NCBI GenBank assembly: GCA_023437885.1
Contig: JAEZFH010000374.1
Span: 1-5,197 of the forward strand
Source of the DNA: Bacillota bacterium
Lineage (GTDB): Bacteria > Bacillota > Clostridia > Lachnospirales > Lachnospiraceae
Reading direction: 5' to 3'
Length of the DNA stretch: 5,197 nt
Made by a program: the position numbers and the translations under genes. Below are positions 1 to 5,197 of this stretch, piece by piece (positions within the stretch are counted from its first letter, which is position 1; every line of letters begins with the position of its first letter). The notes beneath the pieces were generated by a model that made no database searches, was not told the DNA's origin, and saw nothing but the letters and a program-made list of their open reading frames with translations.

Positions 1-1175
1 CTGTGGCACAGATCGCATTTCAGGTATCTGCTGAGACGCTTCTCAAAATCCTGCAAATCCAAATCCATGCTGTCAAAGATCGATTGATCCACCGTATCGG
101 CCACGGGAGCGCCCATGCATCTCCAGGCATAATGCTGTGCGATATGAATGCAGGAGACAAGCTCATAATTCACGATGCAGTGGTCCGCCGGCCTGTGATG
201 ATAGGCTGCTATTTCATACATCGGGAAGGGCAGATCCCATAAATCGATGAAATGACCTCCGATTTCCTGATGCTGCATCTGATATTCGTTCTGATCGAGC
301 AGCGCATAATCCTCCAAGGTTAAATCTTCGTCCAATAATCCCTGCTTCTGCAATCCCCTGGTCAGGAGAATCAGACCGATATTGTGCATCAGTCCGGCAA
401 ACATGGAAGCCTCCGGGGGTTGCTTGTGGAAGAAGGTCTCATAGAGGAAGAGGAAGATGCGGTTAGTTAAGTACGCATGCTTCCAAAGTATTTCCGGTTC
501 ATTCCTGCGGTCTTCGTGCTGCGCGGCAGTGCCGGCGGCAACACAGGCCCAGTGCATAAAGCTTTTTAGATTATGAAGTCCGATATAATTAGCCGTTTGC
601 CGGACGGTATTTGGCATTACTCCGTATACTGCGGATTTCCCCACCTGAAGGAGGAGGTCGGAGATGACCGGATCCTTATCCATCTCTTCAATTAACGCCT
701 CCAAATTCTCTTCCTCAATTAAGGAAATCAATTTTTCACAGTTTTCAGGCATGCAGCTGCTGCAGCCCATTTGCTCTATCATATCCATTAAATCCTTGGA
801 ATTAAGCAGCATATCATCTGCAAAGAGGCGATGGACATTCTCCAGCAGCTCATTATTATTCCAGGGCTTAAATACATATAATTTGGCTACGTTATGCAGC
901 AGAGCCCGAAACATCGGCTTTTCCTCTGCATAACCGCTGATGATGACACGGATAATTTTCGGGTATTTTTCCTTGATGATGCTTAAAAGCTGGTAGCCAT
1001 CGAGTATCGGCATACGCATATCACTGATAACCATATCAATCTCCGTGGTTTCAATCAGCTTCAGTGCTTCCATGCCGTTTTCCGCCGTATATATTTCGTA
1101 ATCCGTCTCCAAAAACATTCTCGATAGAGCTTTTAGTATCTGCACTTCGTCGTCAACAATTAAAATTTTCTTCAT
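1..1175 (-). CDS. Response regulator with C-terminal HDOD domain (3' end outside the window)
   Basis: The first 391 codons are visible; the reading frame runs off the left edge without a stop. Residues 1-120 form a receiver domain: acidic pair D8/D9, phosphoacceptor D52 in the motif SDMRMP, switch residue S80 (IISGYAE) and K103 followed by PW. Residues about 148-345 match an HDOD domain: EMDKDPVISDLLLQVGKSAVYG-like N-terminal helix, WKHAYLTNRI near 231, FAGLMHNIG near 259, and HQEIGGHF...YHHRP at 302-329. In true HD phosphohydrolases the FAGLMHNIG segment reads HD; here it is H264-N265, so metal catalysis is unlikely, as is usual for HDOD proteins. HDOD domains act as protein-interaction outputs in signalling. 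No HTH is seen. The linker has a cysteine cluster (C138, C141, C146). The ATG is preceded by AAAGGA (minus strand, 1191-1186) at 10 nt; no in-frame upstream start competes. It lies 126 bp downstream of the receiver-histidine kinase gene, its likely phosphodonor. Confidence 0.93.
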   Translation of the reverse strand, partial: MKKILIVDDEVQILKALSRMFLETDYEIYTAENGMEALKLIETTEIDMVISDMRMPILDGYQLLSIIKEKYPKIIRVIISGYAEEKPMFRALLHNVAKLYVFKPWNNNELLENVHRLFADDMLLNSKDLMDMIEQMGCSSCMPENCEKLISLIEEENLEALIEEMDKDPVISDLLLQVGKSAVYGVMPNTVRQTANYIGLHNLKSFMHWACVAAGTAAQHEDRRNEPEILWKHAYLTNRIFLFLYETFFHKQPPEASMFAGLMHNIGLILLTRGLQKQGLLDEDLTLEDYALLDQNEYQMQHQEIGGHFIDLWDLPFPMYEIAAYHHRPADHCIVNYELVSCIHIAQHYAWRCMGAPVADTVDQSIFDSMDLDLQDFEKRLSRYLKCDLCH

Positions 1176-1267
1176 ACCCTCTTCATCCTTTCATTTTTGT
1201 GAAATTATTGTTCTTCAAATGAAAAACCGATTACAAGATTGTCGTCCTCGTCTAGTATCTGGAGTGT

Positions 1268-1296
1268 AATAAAGTGTAGGTCCTATATTTTGTCAA
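1268..1296 (-). promoter_or_regulatory. Candidate sigma-A promoter for the receiver-HDOD gene
   Basis: On the minus strand TTGACA (1296-1291, a perfect -35) is followed by a 17-bp spacer and TTTATT (1273-1268, four of six matches to TATAAT). The -35 begins five bases after the kinase stop codon. The predicted transcript starts near 1261, giving a leader of about 85 nt before the ATG at 1175. No rho-independent terminator is visible between the two genes, so read-through from the kinase is also expected. Confidence 0.5.
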
Positions 1297-1301
1297 CAAT
1301 G

Positions 1302-2597
1302 TTACGGATCTGCCGGAAGGATGGGCAGAGTGACCAAAAAGGTCGCTCCCTTACCCAATACGCTATTTACATCAATGGAACCGTTATGTTTATTTACTAT
1401 AATATCATAGGAAATGCTTAGGCCGAGTCCCGTGCCCTGACCGATTTCCTTGGTGGTAAAGAAAGGTTCGAACAGCTTGAGAATATTCTCCTCCGGGATC
1501 CCCGGACCATCATCGATGAACCGGATGAGAATCTGCTGGTCTGCCTTTCTGGCAATAATCTTAATTAAACCAAGCTCTGCGCGCCTTTGCGAGCGGATTG
1601 CCTGTGCAGCATTGATAATGATATTGACAAATACCTGCCCCAACTGGACCCGGTTACAGTAGATTATGATATCATCGGGTACCTCCAGCTCGATTTCAGC
1701 TACATACTTTACTTCATTGCGGGTGATGAGGATGACCTGGGTGAGCAAATCCAACAATACATTAGTGTCCTTCTCATCGTCCCTGGAGGAGCGGGCGAAT
1801 ACCCTTAACGATTGGACAATTTCCGTAATCCTCTGTAAGCCGCCGATGGAGTCGGTGAAAATATCCTCCAGCTCATCCATGATGTAATCCATCTTCAAGG
1901 ACTTATATTTGTCACTTAATTCAGTTTTGTACCTGCATAAATCCAGCTGCTCCGAAGGTTCTCTGCCATCGATTCTATCTTGCACAAAAGTAAGAAATTC
2001 TATTACGCGGTTGAAATATTTTCGAAGGGTATCAAAATTACTGATGACAAAGCCCATGGGATTATTGATTTCGTGAGCAATTCCAGCCGCCAGCTGTCCG
2101 ATGGCTGCCATTTTTTCCGACTGGACCAGGCTGAACTTGGCTTCCGTAAGCTTTGCATTCATTTCTTTTAATTCTTCATTCTGCGTTCGTGTTGTCTCAA
2201 TTAAGGCTTTGAGATGATTGGAGCTGTTCTTCGATTCAATCGCTACCTTGAGGCGGGCATTCAGCTCGATCACATTAATGGGTTTGTTAATGTAGTCAAA
2301 GGCCCCCAGCTCAAAGCATTTTTTGTAGCTTTCCAGATCATCCAGAGAGGTAAGCATGATGATGAGCAGATCGTCATAGCTGGGATCCGACTTCAACCGG
2401 GTCAATAAATCAATGCCCGTGATTGCCGGCATGAGGATATCCAGAATTAAGATGTCAATCCGGTTTTCTGTAAGCAGGGTCTCCGCCTGTGCGGGATCAT
2501 TGCACAGGAATATTTGTGTAATATCCGGGATGTCTTCCAAATAACGTTTGGCTATTGCAAGGTTGAGTTGACTGTCATCGACTACAAGTACCTTCAT
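1302..2597 (-). CDS. Soluble hybrid histidine kinase with N-terminal receiver domain (REC-HisKA-HATPase)
   Basis: A complete 431-residue protein. Residues 1-120 are a receiver domain: D7/D8, phosphoacceptor D53 in LDILMP, switch T83 and K105-P106. Residues about 122-162 are a charged, heptad-like coiled-coil linker. The HisKA (DHp) domain follows, with H175 in GIAHEINNP, an H-E-x-N-N-P type H box. A long helical insertion (about 190-245) precedes the second DHp helix (about 250-272). The ATPase domain has an N box (NIIINAAQAI, 325-334), G1 box (DDGPGIPEE, 362-370), F box (FEPFFTTK, 376-383) and G2 box (GTGLGLS, 388-394). No transmembrane, PAS, GAF or HAMP segment is present, so the kinase is probably cytosolic and controlled through its own receiver or a partner. 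GGAGG lies 7 nt before the ATG (plus-strand 2605-2609), fixing the start. The adjacent receiver-HDOD protein is the probable phosphotransfer target; this is inference from gene order. Confidence 0.95.
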   Translation of the reverse strand: MKVLVVDDSQLNLAIAKRYLEDIPDITQIFLCNDPAQAETLLTENRIDILILDILMPAITGIDLLTRLKSDPSYDDLLIIMLTSLDDLESYKKCFELGAFDYINKPINVIELNARLKVAIESKNSSNHLKALIETTRTQNEELKEMNAKLTEAKFSLVQSEKMAAIGQLAAGIAHEINNPMGFVISNFDTLRKYFNRVIEFLTFVQDRIDGREPSEQLDLCRYKTELSDKYKSLKMDYIMDELEDIFTDSIGGLQRITEIVQSLRVFARSSRDDEKDTNVLLDLLTQVILITRNEVKYVAEIELEVPDDIIIYCNRVQLGQVFVNIIINAAQAIRSQRRAELGLIKIIARKADQQILIRFIDDGPGIPEENILKLFEPFFTTKEIGQGTGLGLSISYDIIVNKHNGSIDVNSVLGKGATFLVTLPILPADP

Positions 2598-2641
2598 ATT
2601 TTAGCCTCCATTCGTAAATTGAATCGTCATTTGTTTATACA

Positions 2642-2670
2642 ATTATATCAAACGGAGGAAATTATTTCAA
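2642..2670 (-). promoter_or_regulatory. Strong sigma-A promoter for the histidine kinase operon
   Basis: On the minus strand TTGAAA (2670-2665) is separated by exactly 17 bp from TATAAT (2647-2642, perfect -10). The predicted start is near 2635, leaving a leader of about 38 nt with GGAGG 7 nt before the ATG. The quality of both hexamers and the spacing make this a convincing vegetative promoter, although it has not been measured. Confidence 0.8.
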
Positions 2671-2719
2671 CTAAAGATGTGCATTTTAACAAATAATGGT
2701 ATGCTCTGATTTTATCTTA

Positions 2720-2734
2720 TGTAACAATGTCACA
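2720..2734. promoter_or_regulatory. Imperfect inverted repeat between the divergent promoters (possible operator)
   Basis: TGTAAC-AAT-GTCACA is a 6-3-6 near-palindrome with one mismatch. It lies between the kinase -35 (2665-2670) and the arsR -35 (2765-2770), a position from which a regulator could act on either promoter. It resembles CRP/FNR- or Rex-type half sites only loosely. A single short imperfect palindrome in AT-rich DNA can occur by chance, so this is a weak call. Confidence 0.2.
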
Positions 2735-2764
2735 AAGATTGACTAAAAAATAACAAGGATTCCC

Positions 2765-2793
2765 TTGACAACAATATCATAATATCGTAATAT
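2765..2793 (+). promoter_or_regulatory. Strong sigma-A promoter for the arsR gene
   Basis: TTGACA (2765-2770, perfect -35) and TAATAT (2788-2793, four of six matches to TATAAT) are separated by 17 bp. The expected start is around 2800, giving a leader of about 40 nt. The spacer, the -10 and the start region are covered by the AATAT repeat array, so a bound repressor would directly block RNA polymerase, which fits autorepression by the ArsR product. Confidence 0.75.
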
Positions 2794-2809
2794 TTGAATA
2801 TAGTAATAT
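2773..2809 (+). repeat. Five AATAT direct repeats at an 8-bp period over the arsR promoter (probable operator array)
   Basis: AATAT occurs at 2773, 2781, 2789, 2797 and 2805, each exactly 8 bp after the previous one; the three intervening bases vary. Within the array ATATT-TG-AATAT (2790-2801) is a perfect 5-2-5 inverted repeat, and AATAT-CGTA-ATATT (2781-2794) is a second, overlapping one. ArsR-family dimers commonly bind AT-rich palindromes overlapping their own promoter, so this is the natural candidate for the autoregulatory operator. That role is inference from position and composition. Confidence 0.6.
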
Positions 2810-2839
2810 AAAAGATGCCTCCCAGAAAGAAGGAATGAT

Positions 2840-3139
2840 ATGGATAAGGATTTCACCAGATATAACGAAACAGCAGAATTACTTAAGACGATAGCCCATC
2901 CGGTCAGATTGTGCATCATCAAAGGCTTGCTGGAGAAGGGAGAGTGCAATGTAACTTATATGCAGTCCTGCCTTGGTACCCCACAATCGACGGTATCACA
3001 GCATATCCAGAAGCTGAAGGCGGCAGGGATAATTGAAGGACGCAGAAGCGGGCTGGAAATCTTTTATAGGATCAAGAGTGATAAAGTAGCAGCGTTGATG
3101 CGGCTGCTGTTTTATGAGAATAGTGATAGAGAAGTGTAG
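2840..3139 (+). CDS. ArsR-family winged-helix repressor, probably sensing reactive sulfur or thiol state
   Basis: A 99-residue protein, the usual size for the family. It is almost wholly one winged-helix domain: TAELLKTIAHPVRLCIIKGL (11-30) is the first helical part, followed by recognition helix TPQSTVSQHIQKLKAAGII (47-65) and wing GRRSGLEIFYRI (67-78). The arsenic-binding CxC pattern of classical ArsR is absent from the corresponding helix; instead there are three separate cysteines, C25, C36 and C44, which could form a thiol or persulfide switch. Persulfide-sensing ArsR proteins such as SqrR and BigR are known precedents, but their cysteine positions differ and no C-terminal cysteine is seen here. 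AAGGA ends 5 nt before the ATG. The gene precedes a CoA-disulfide/persulfide reductase on the same strand and carries an operator-like array in its promoter, so it probably represses itself and that gene. A metal sensor role is not excluded. Confidence 0.9.
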   Translation: MDKDFTRYNETAELLKTIAHPVRLCIIKGLLEKGECNVTYMQSCLGTPQSTVSQHIQKLKAAGIIEGRRSGLEIFYRIKSDKVAALMRLLFYENSDREV

Positions 3140-3194
3140 TGAATTCAGAATGAGAGAATTAAAATGACTGGATTTATATCATTAGGATAGGATC

Positions 3195-3311
3195 ATGTAC
3201 AGGATCTTACGCATGATAGAAGAAAGTGCAGTAAGCAGCAGAGAGAATATTTTAAGCTTGCTCATAAGCATGCGAGTAAGTTCGATCATAAGCATGCGAG
3301 TAAGTATGTGA
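3195..3311 (+). CDS. Possible small ORF of 38 codons in the arsR-reductase spacer (doubtful)
   Basis: ATG at 3195 is preceded by AGGA with 7 nt spacing and opens a frame of 38 codons ending in TGA at 3309-3311. The predicted product begins MYRILRMIEESAV and ends with a repeated ISMRVS motif (ISMRVSSIISMRVSM), because the 12-bp DNA repeat is a multiple of three. It has no recognisable domain. It could be a leader peptide of the downstream reductase or simply an open frame passing through repetitive DNA. There is no independent evidence of translation. Confidence 0.15.
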   Translation: MYRILRMIEESAVSSRENILSLLISMRVSSIISMRVSM

Positions 3312-3325
3312 GTAAGTATGTGAGT
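3246..3325 (+). repeat. 12-bp-period direct repeat array with TAAG core
   Basis: TAAG recurs at 3253, 3265, 3277, 3289, 3301 and 3313, exactly every 12 bp. The best copies are ATGCGAGTAAGT (3270 and 3294), ATGTGAGTAAGT (3306) and the partial ATGTGAGT (3318); the alternating units end in TCATAAGC (3258-3269 and 3282-3293). The 19-mer at 3263-3281 is repeated exactly at 3287-3305, a 24-bp period. CTTGCTC (3257-3263) can also pair with GAGTAAG (3274-3280) using one G-U pair. The array probably arose by local duplication; its function is unknown. Confidence 0.7.
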
Positions 3326-3336
3326 TGCGGGCGATG

Positions 3337-3366
3337 TTGAACACGACATATATTCAAGATTATATA
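3337..3366 (+). promoter_or_regulatory. Candidate promoter for the reductase gene
   Basis: TTGAAC (3337-3342) is followed after 18 bp by TATATA (3361-3366), four of six matches to the consensus -10. The AT-rich palindrome at 3346-3369 covers the spacer and -10, as expected for a repressed promoter. The -10 match is mediocre and the region is AT-rich, so transcription from the arsR promoter is an alternative; no terminator is visible after arsR. Confidence 0.4.
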
Positions 3367-3369
3367 TGT
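3346..3369. promoter_or_regulatory. AT-rich palindrome upstream of the reductase (possible ArsR operator)
   Basis: ACATATAT (3346-3353) and ATATATGT (3362-3369) are perfect 8-bp inverted arms around an 8-nt centre. On the minus strand the site contains TTGAATATA (3357-3349), the same 9-mer found at 2794-2802 inside the arsR operator array. Its overlap with the candidate reductase promoter fits a repressor site. Transcribed from arsR, it could instead form a weak stem-loop. Confidence 0.45.
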
Positions 3370-3388
3370 GGGGCAGGTATGCCCCATA
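3367..3388 (+). other. GC-rich stem-loop just upstream of the reductase ribosome binding site
   Basis: GGGGCA (3370-3375), loop GGTA and TGCCCC (3380-3385) form a perfect 6-bp stem, extendable to 9 bp (3367-3375 with 3380-3388) using one G-U pair. The stem ends only 4 nt before the GGAGGG at 3393-3398. It is not followed by a T tract on either strand, so it is not an intrinsic terminator. It could stabilise the 5' end of the mRNA or modulate ribosome loading. Confidence 0.6.
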
Positions 3389-3405
3389 GGATGGAGGGAT
3401 AAGGA

Positions 3406-5197
3406 ATGAGTAAAAAAGTATTGATTGTGGGCGGAGTGGCAGGCGGAGCATCTGCAGCAGCCAGGCTGAGAAGATTGGATGAGACGGCACAGATTATCAT
3501 GTTCGAGCGGGATGAATATATTTCATTCGCGAACTGCGGCTTGCCATATTATATCGGTGAGAGTATTAAGGAACGGGGAAAGCTCCTTGTACAGACGCCG
3601 GAGGCGATGAGGGCAAGATTCAATATTGATGTAAGAAATAACAGCGAGGTAACAGGAATCAATCCAAAAAATAAGTCGGTTACCGTCAATTCGAAAACAA
3701 GGGGAATTTACGAAGAAACCTATGATTATTTAATACTGTCCCCAGGAGCAAGGGCACTGAGGCCAAATATTCCCGGGATTGACAGCGATAAGATTTTCAC
3801 TCTGAGAAACATCCCGGATACGGATAAAATGAAGGCTTATGTAGACAAAAAGGGTGTAGAGAGTGCGGTAGTCATCGGCGGCGGCTTTGTGGGCGTGGAG
3901 ATGGCGGAAAACCTGAGAGAACGCGGCCTGAAGGTGGCGTTGGTTGAGGCAGCGCCCCATATCCTTGCACCCTTTGATTCTGATATGGTGGTACTTCCCG
4001 AAAAGGAGCTGGCAGAGAACGGGGTAAGCCTGCATCTAAACGATGGTGTGAAGAGCTTCCGTGAAGTTGGTAACCAGGTAGAGGTTACCTTGAACAGCGG
4101 TATTGCTCTAAGTGCGGATCTGGTTGTGCTGGCCATCGGTGTTGCTCCGGATTCAGCATTTCTGAAGGACAGCGGAATTGAACTCGGACCACGGGGGCAT
4201 ATTCTTGTTAATGACCGGATGCAGACCAATCTGGACGGCATCTATGCAGTAGGAGATGCGATCGAAGTAGTGGATTATGTAACCAAGGCAAAGACTGCGA
4301 TACCGTTAGCCGGACCTGCCAATAAGCAGGGCAGGATAGCGGCAGATAATGTGGCAGGGCTGAACTCCTCCTTCAAAGGCTCTCAGGGAACCTCCATTCT
4401 TAAAGTCTTCGGGCTGACGGCAGCCAGTACCGGTGCAAATGAAAGAACACTTCAAAGATCAAACATCGCTTATAAGACAATTACCATACACCCGGTATCC
4501 CATGCCTCCTACTATCCCGGAGCGGTGCCAATGACTCTGAAGCTGATCTTCCAGGAGGACGGTAAGATTCTCGGAGCTCAGAGCGTTGGCTATGACGGTG
4601 TGGATAAACGGATTGACGTTATAGCAACGGTCATCCGGCTTAACGGCACTGTCTGGGATCTGACAGAGCTGGAGCTGTCCTATGCGCCTCCCTTCTCCTC
4701 GGCGAAGGACCCGGTAAATATGGCAGGCTTCGTTGCACAGAATATTCTGGAGGGCAGAAGCCATACGGCTACCTGGAGTGAAGTAATGGAGCTGCCCCGG
4801 GAGGATTATATCCTTGTGGATGTCCGCAGCGAGGAAGAATACGGGAGCGGCCATGTGGAGGGTGCAGTTAATATCCCGGTAGACAGCCTGAGAGAACGCT
4901 TGTCTGAGCTGGATAAGAATAAAACGATCGTAGAATACTGTCAGGTGGGTCTCCGCGGTTATGTTGCAGACCGAATCCTCAGTCAGAACGGTTACCGTGT
5001 TCTTAATGTTACAGGCGGATATAAGACGGCGGCGGCACTCCGATTTGATCCCCATAAAACGGAGAGTGAAAGCACCCCGTCCACCGGAAGCGGAACAAAG
5101 CATACGGTAATTGATCCGGATACCCAGGCGGTGAAGGTGGAAACGGATAGAAACGGGAGCTTTGATAAAACCCTGGATGCCTGCGGCTTATGCTGTC
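3406..5197 (+). CDS. cdr: CoA-disulfide/persulfide reductase fused to rhodanese and TusA-like domains (3' end outside the window)
   Basis: The first 597 codons are visible and the frame is open at the right edge. Residues 1 to about 445 are a CoA-disulfide reductase: FAD-binding GGVAGG (9-14), active-site cysteine C44 in SFANCGLPYYIG, NAD(P)H-binding GGGFVG (158-163), second FAD motif YAVGD (280-284), and the dimer-domain motifs HASYYPG (366-372) and YAPPFSSAKDPVN (426-438). Residues about 455-545 are a rhodanese domain with DVRS...GHVEGAVNIP (472-491) and catalytic C512 in the loop CQVGLR. After a Ser/Thr/Gly-rich linker, LDACGLCC (590-597) begins a TusA-type sulfur-carrier domain; C597 aligns with its catalytic Cys, and the final base C fits the expected proline codon. 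Related reductase-rhodanese fusions reduce CoA or polysulfide persulfides in the cytoplasm. GGAGGG lies 7 nt before ATG; an upstream in-frame ATG at 3391 is closed by TAA. Related longer proteins may also carry a DsrE-type domain, which cannot be seen here. Confidence 0.95.
   Translation, partial: MSKKVLIVGGVAGGASAAARLRRLDETAQIIMFERDEYISFANCGLPYYIGESIKERGKLLVQTPEAMRARFNIDVRNNSEVTGINPKNKSVTVNSKTRGIYEETYDYLILSPGARALRPNIPGIDSDKIFTLRNIPDTDKMKAYVDKKGVESAVVIGGGFVGVEMAENLRERGLKVALVEAAPHILAPFDSDMVVLPEKELAENGVSLHLNDGVKSFREVGNQVEVTLNSGIALSADLVVLAIGVAPDSAFLKDSGIELGPRGHILVNDRMQTNLDGIYAVGDAIEVVDYVTKAKTAIPLAGPANKQGRIAADNVAGLNSSFKGSQGTSILKVFGLTAASTGANERTLQRSNIAYKTITIHPVSHASYYPGAVPMTLKLIFQEDGKILGAQSVGYDGVDKRIDVIATVIRLNGTVWDLTELELSYAPPFSSAKDPVNMAGFVAQNILEGRSHTATWSEVMELPREDYILVDVRSEEEYGSGHVEGAVNIPVDSLRERLSELDKNKTIVEYCQVGLRGYVADRILSQNGYRVLNVTGGYKTAAALRFDPHKTESESTPSTGSGTKHTVIDPDTQAVKVETDRNGSFDKTLDACGLCC

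Noticed and set aside
664..933. Plus-strand open frame of 89 codons, Ser/Ile-rich
   Set aside because: It is the complement of the receiver-HDOD gene; the serine-rich composition reflects antisense reading of acidic and hydrophobic codons.
1189..1224. Inverted repeat TTTCATTT/AAATGAAA upstream of the receiver-HDOD gene
   Set aside because: The arms are AT-only apart from one pair, the loop is 20 nt, and one arm overlaps the ribosome binding site region; it is compatible with chance in AT-rich DNA.
3246..3325. Repeat array as a CRISPR
   Set aside because: The repeat period is only 12-24 bp with no unique spacers of normal length, and no cas genes are present.
3367..3388. GC hairpin as an intrinsic terminator for arsR
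   Set aside because: There is no run of T after the stem on either strand; the hairpin is followed directly by the reductase ribosome binding site.
3182..3490. Minus-strand open frame of 102 codons across the arsR-reductase spacer
   Set aside because: It starts inside the conserved N-terminal coding region of the reductase, has no domain, and its HILT/RMLM repeats are just the 12-bp DNA array read backwards.
3730..4241. Two overlapping minus-strand open frames opposite the reductase NAD-binding region
   Set aside because: They are antisense to conserved motifs such as GGGFVG, and are low-complexity or featureless when translated.
4459..5103. Minus-strand open frame of 214 codons
   Set aside because: It lies wholly antisense to the well-conserved reductase and rhodanese coding sequence and shows no recognisable protein motif.

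Overview
The window looks like chromosomal DNA of an anaerobic Firmicute, most likely a Clostridia or Lachnospiraceae-type bacterium. This is inferred from moderate GC genes, AT-rich intergenic DNA, strong GGAGG-type ribosome binding sites, near-consensus sigma-A promoters (TTGAAA/TATAAT and TTGACA/TAATAT, both with 17-bp spacers), and the protein families themselves. No species can be named from the sequence alone.

Left half, minus strand (2597 down to 1): a two-gene signalling unit. The first gene (2597-1302) is a soluble histidine kinase with an N-terminal receiver domain, a coiled-coil linker, and the HisKA and ATPase domains; it has no membrane or PAS-type sensor segment. The second (1175 to the left edge, cut off) is a receiver-HDOD response regulator without a DNA-binding domain. 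A sigma-A-like promoter sits in the 126-bp gap between them, so the second gene may be transcribed both with the kinase and independently.

Middle (2598-2839): a 242-bp divergent intergenic region. It holds one good promoter for the kinase and one for the rightward arsR gene. The arsR promoter is overlaid by five AATAT motifs at an exact 8-bp period, a probable operator array.

Right half, plus strand: a 99-residue ArsR-family repressor (2840-3139), then a structured 266-bp spacer, then a large CoA-disulfide/persulfide reductase (3406 to the right edge, cut off). The reductase is fused to a rhodanese domain and to the beginning of a TusA-type sulfur carrier domain. The spacer contains a 12-bp-period repeat array overlapping a possible 38-residue ORF, an AT-rich palindrome on a candidate promoter, and a GC-rich hairpin just before the ribosome binding site.

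Together the right half reads as a reactive-sulfur module. A thiol- or persulfide-responsive ArsR repressor probably controls itself and an FAD/NAD(P)H enzyme that reduces CoA disulfide or persulfide and relays sulfane sulfur between cysteines of three fused domains. The shared 9-mer TTGAATATA in both promoter regions supports common control. Whether the signalling pair is functionally linked to the sulfur module is unknown; they only share an intergenic region.
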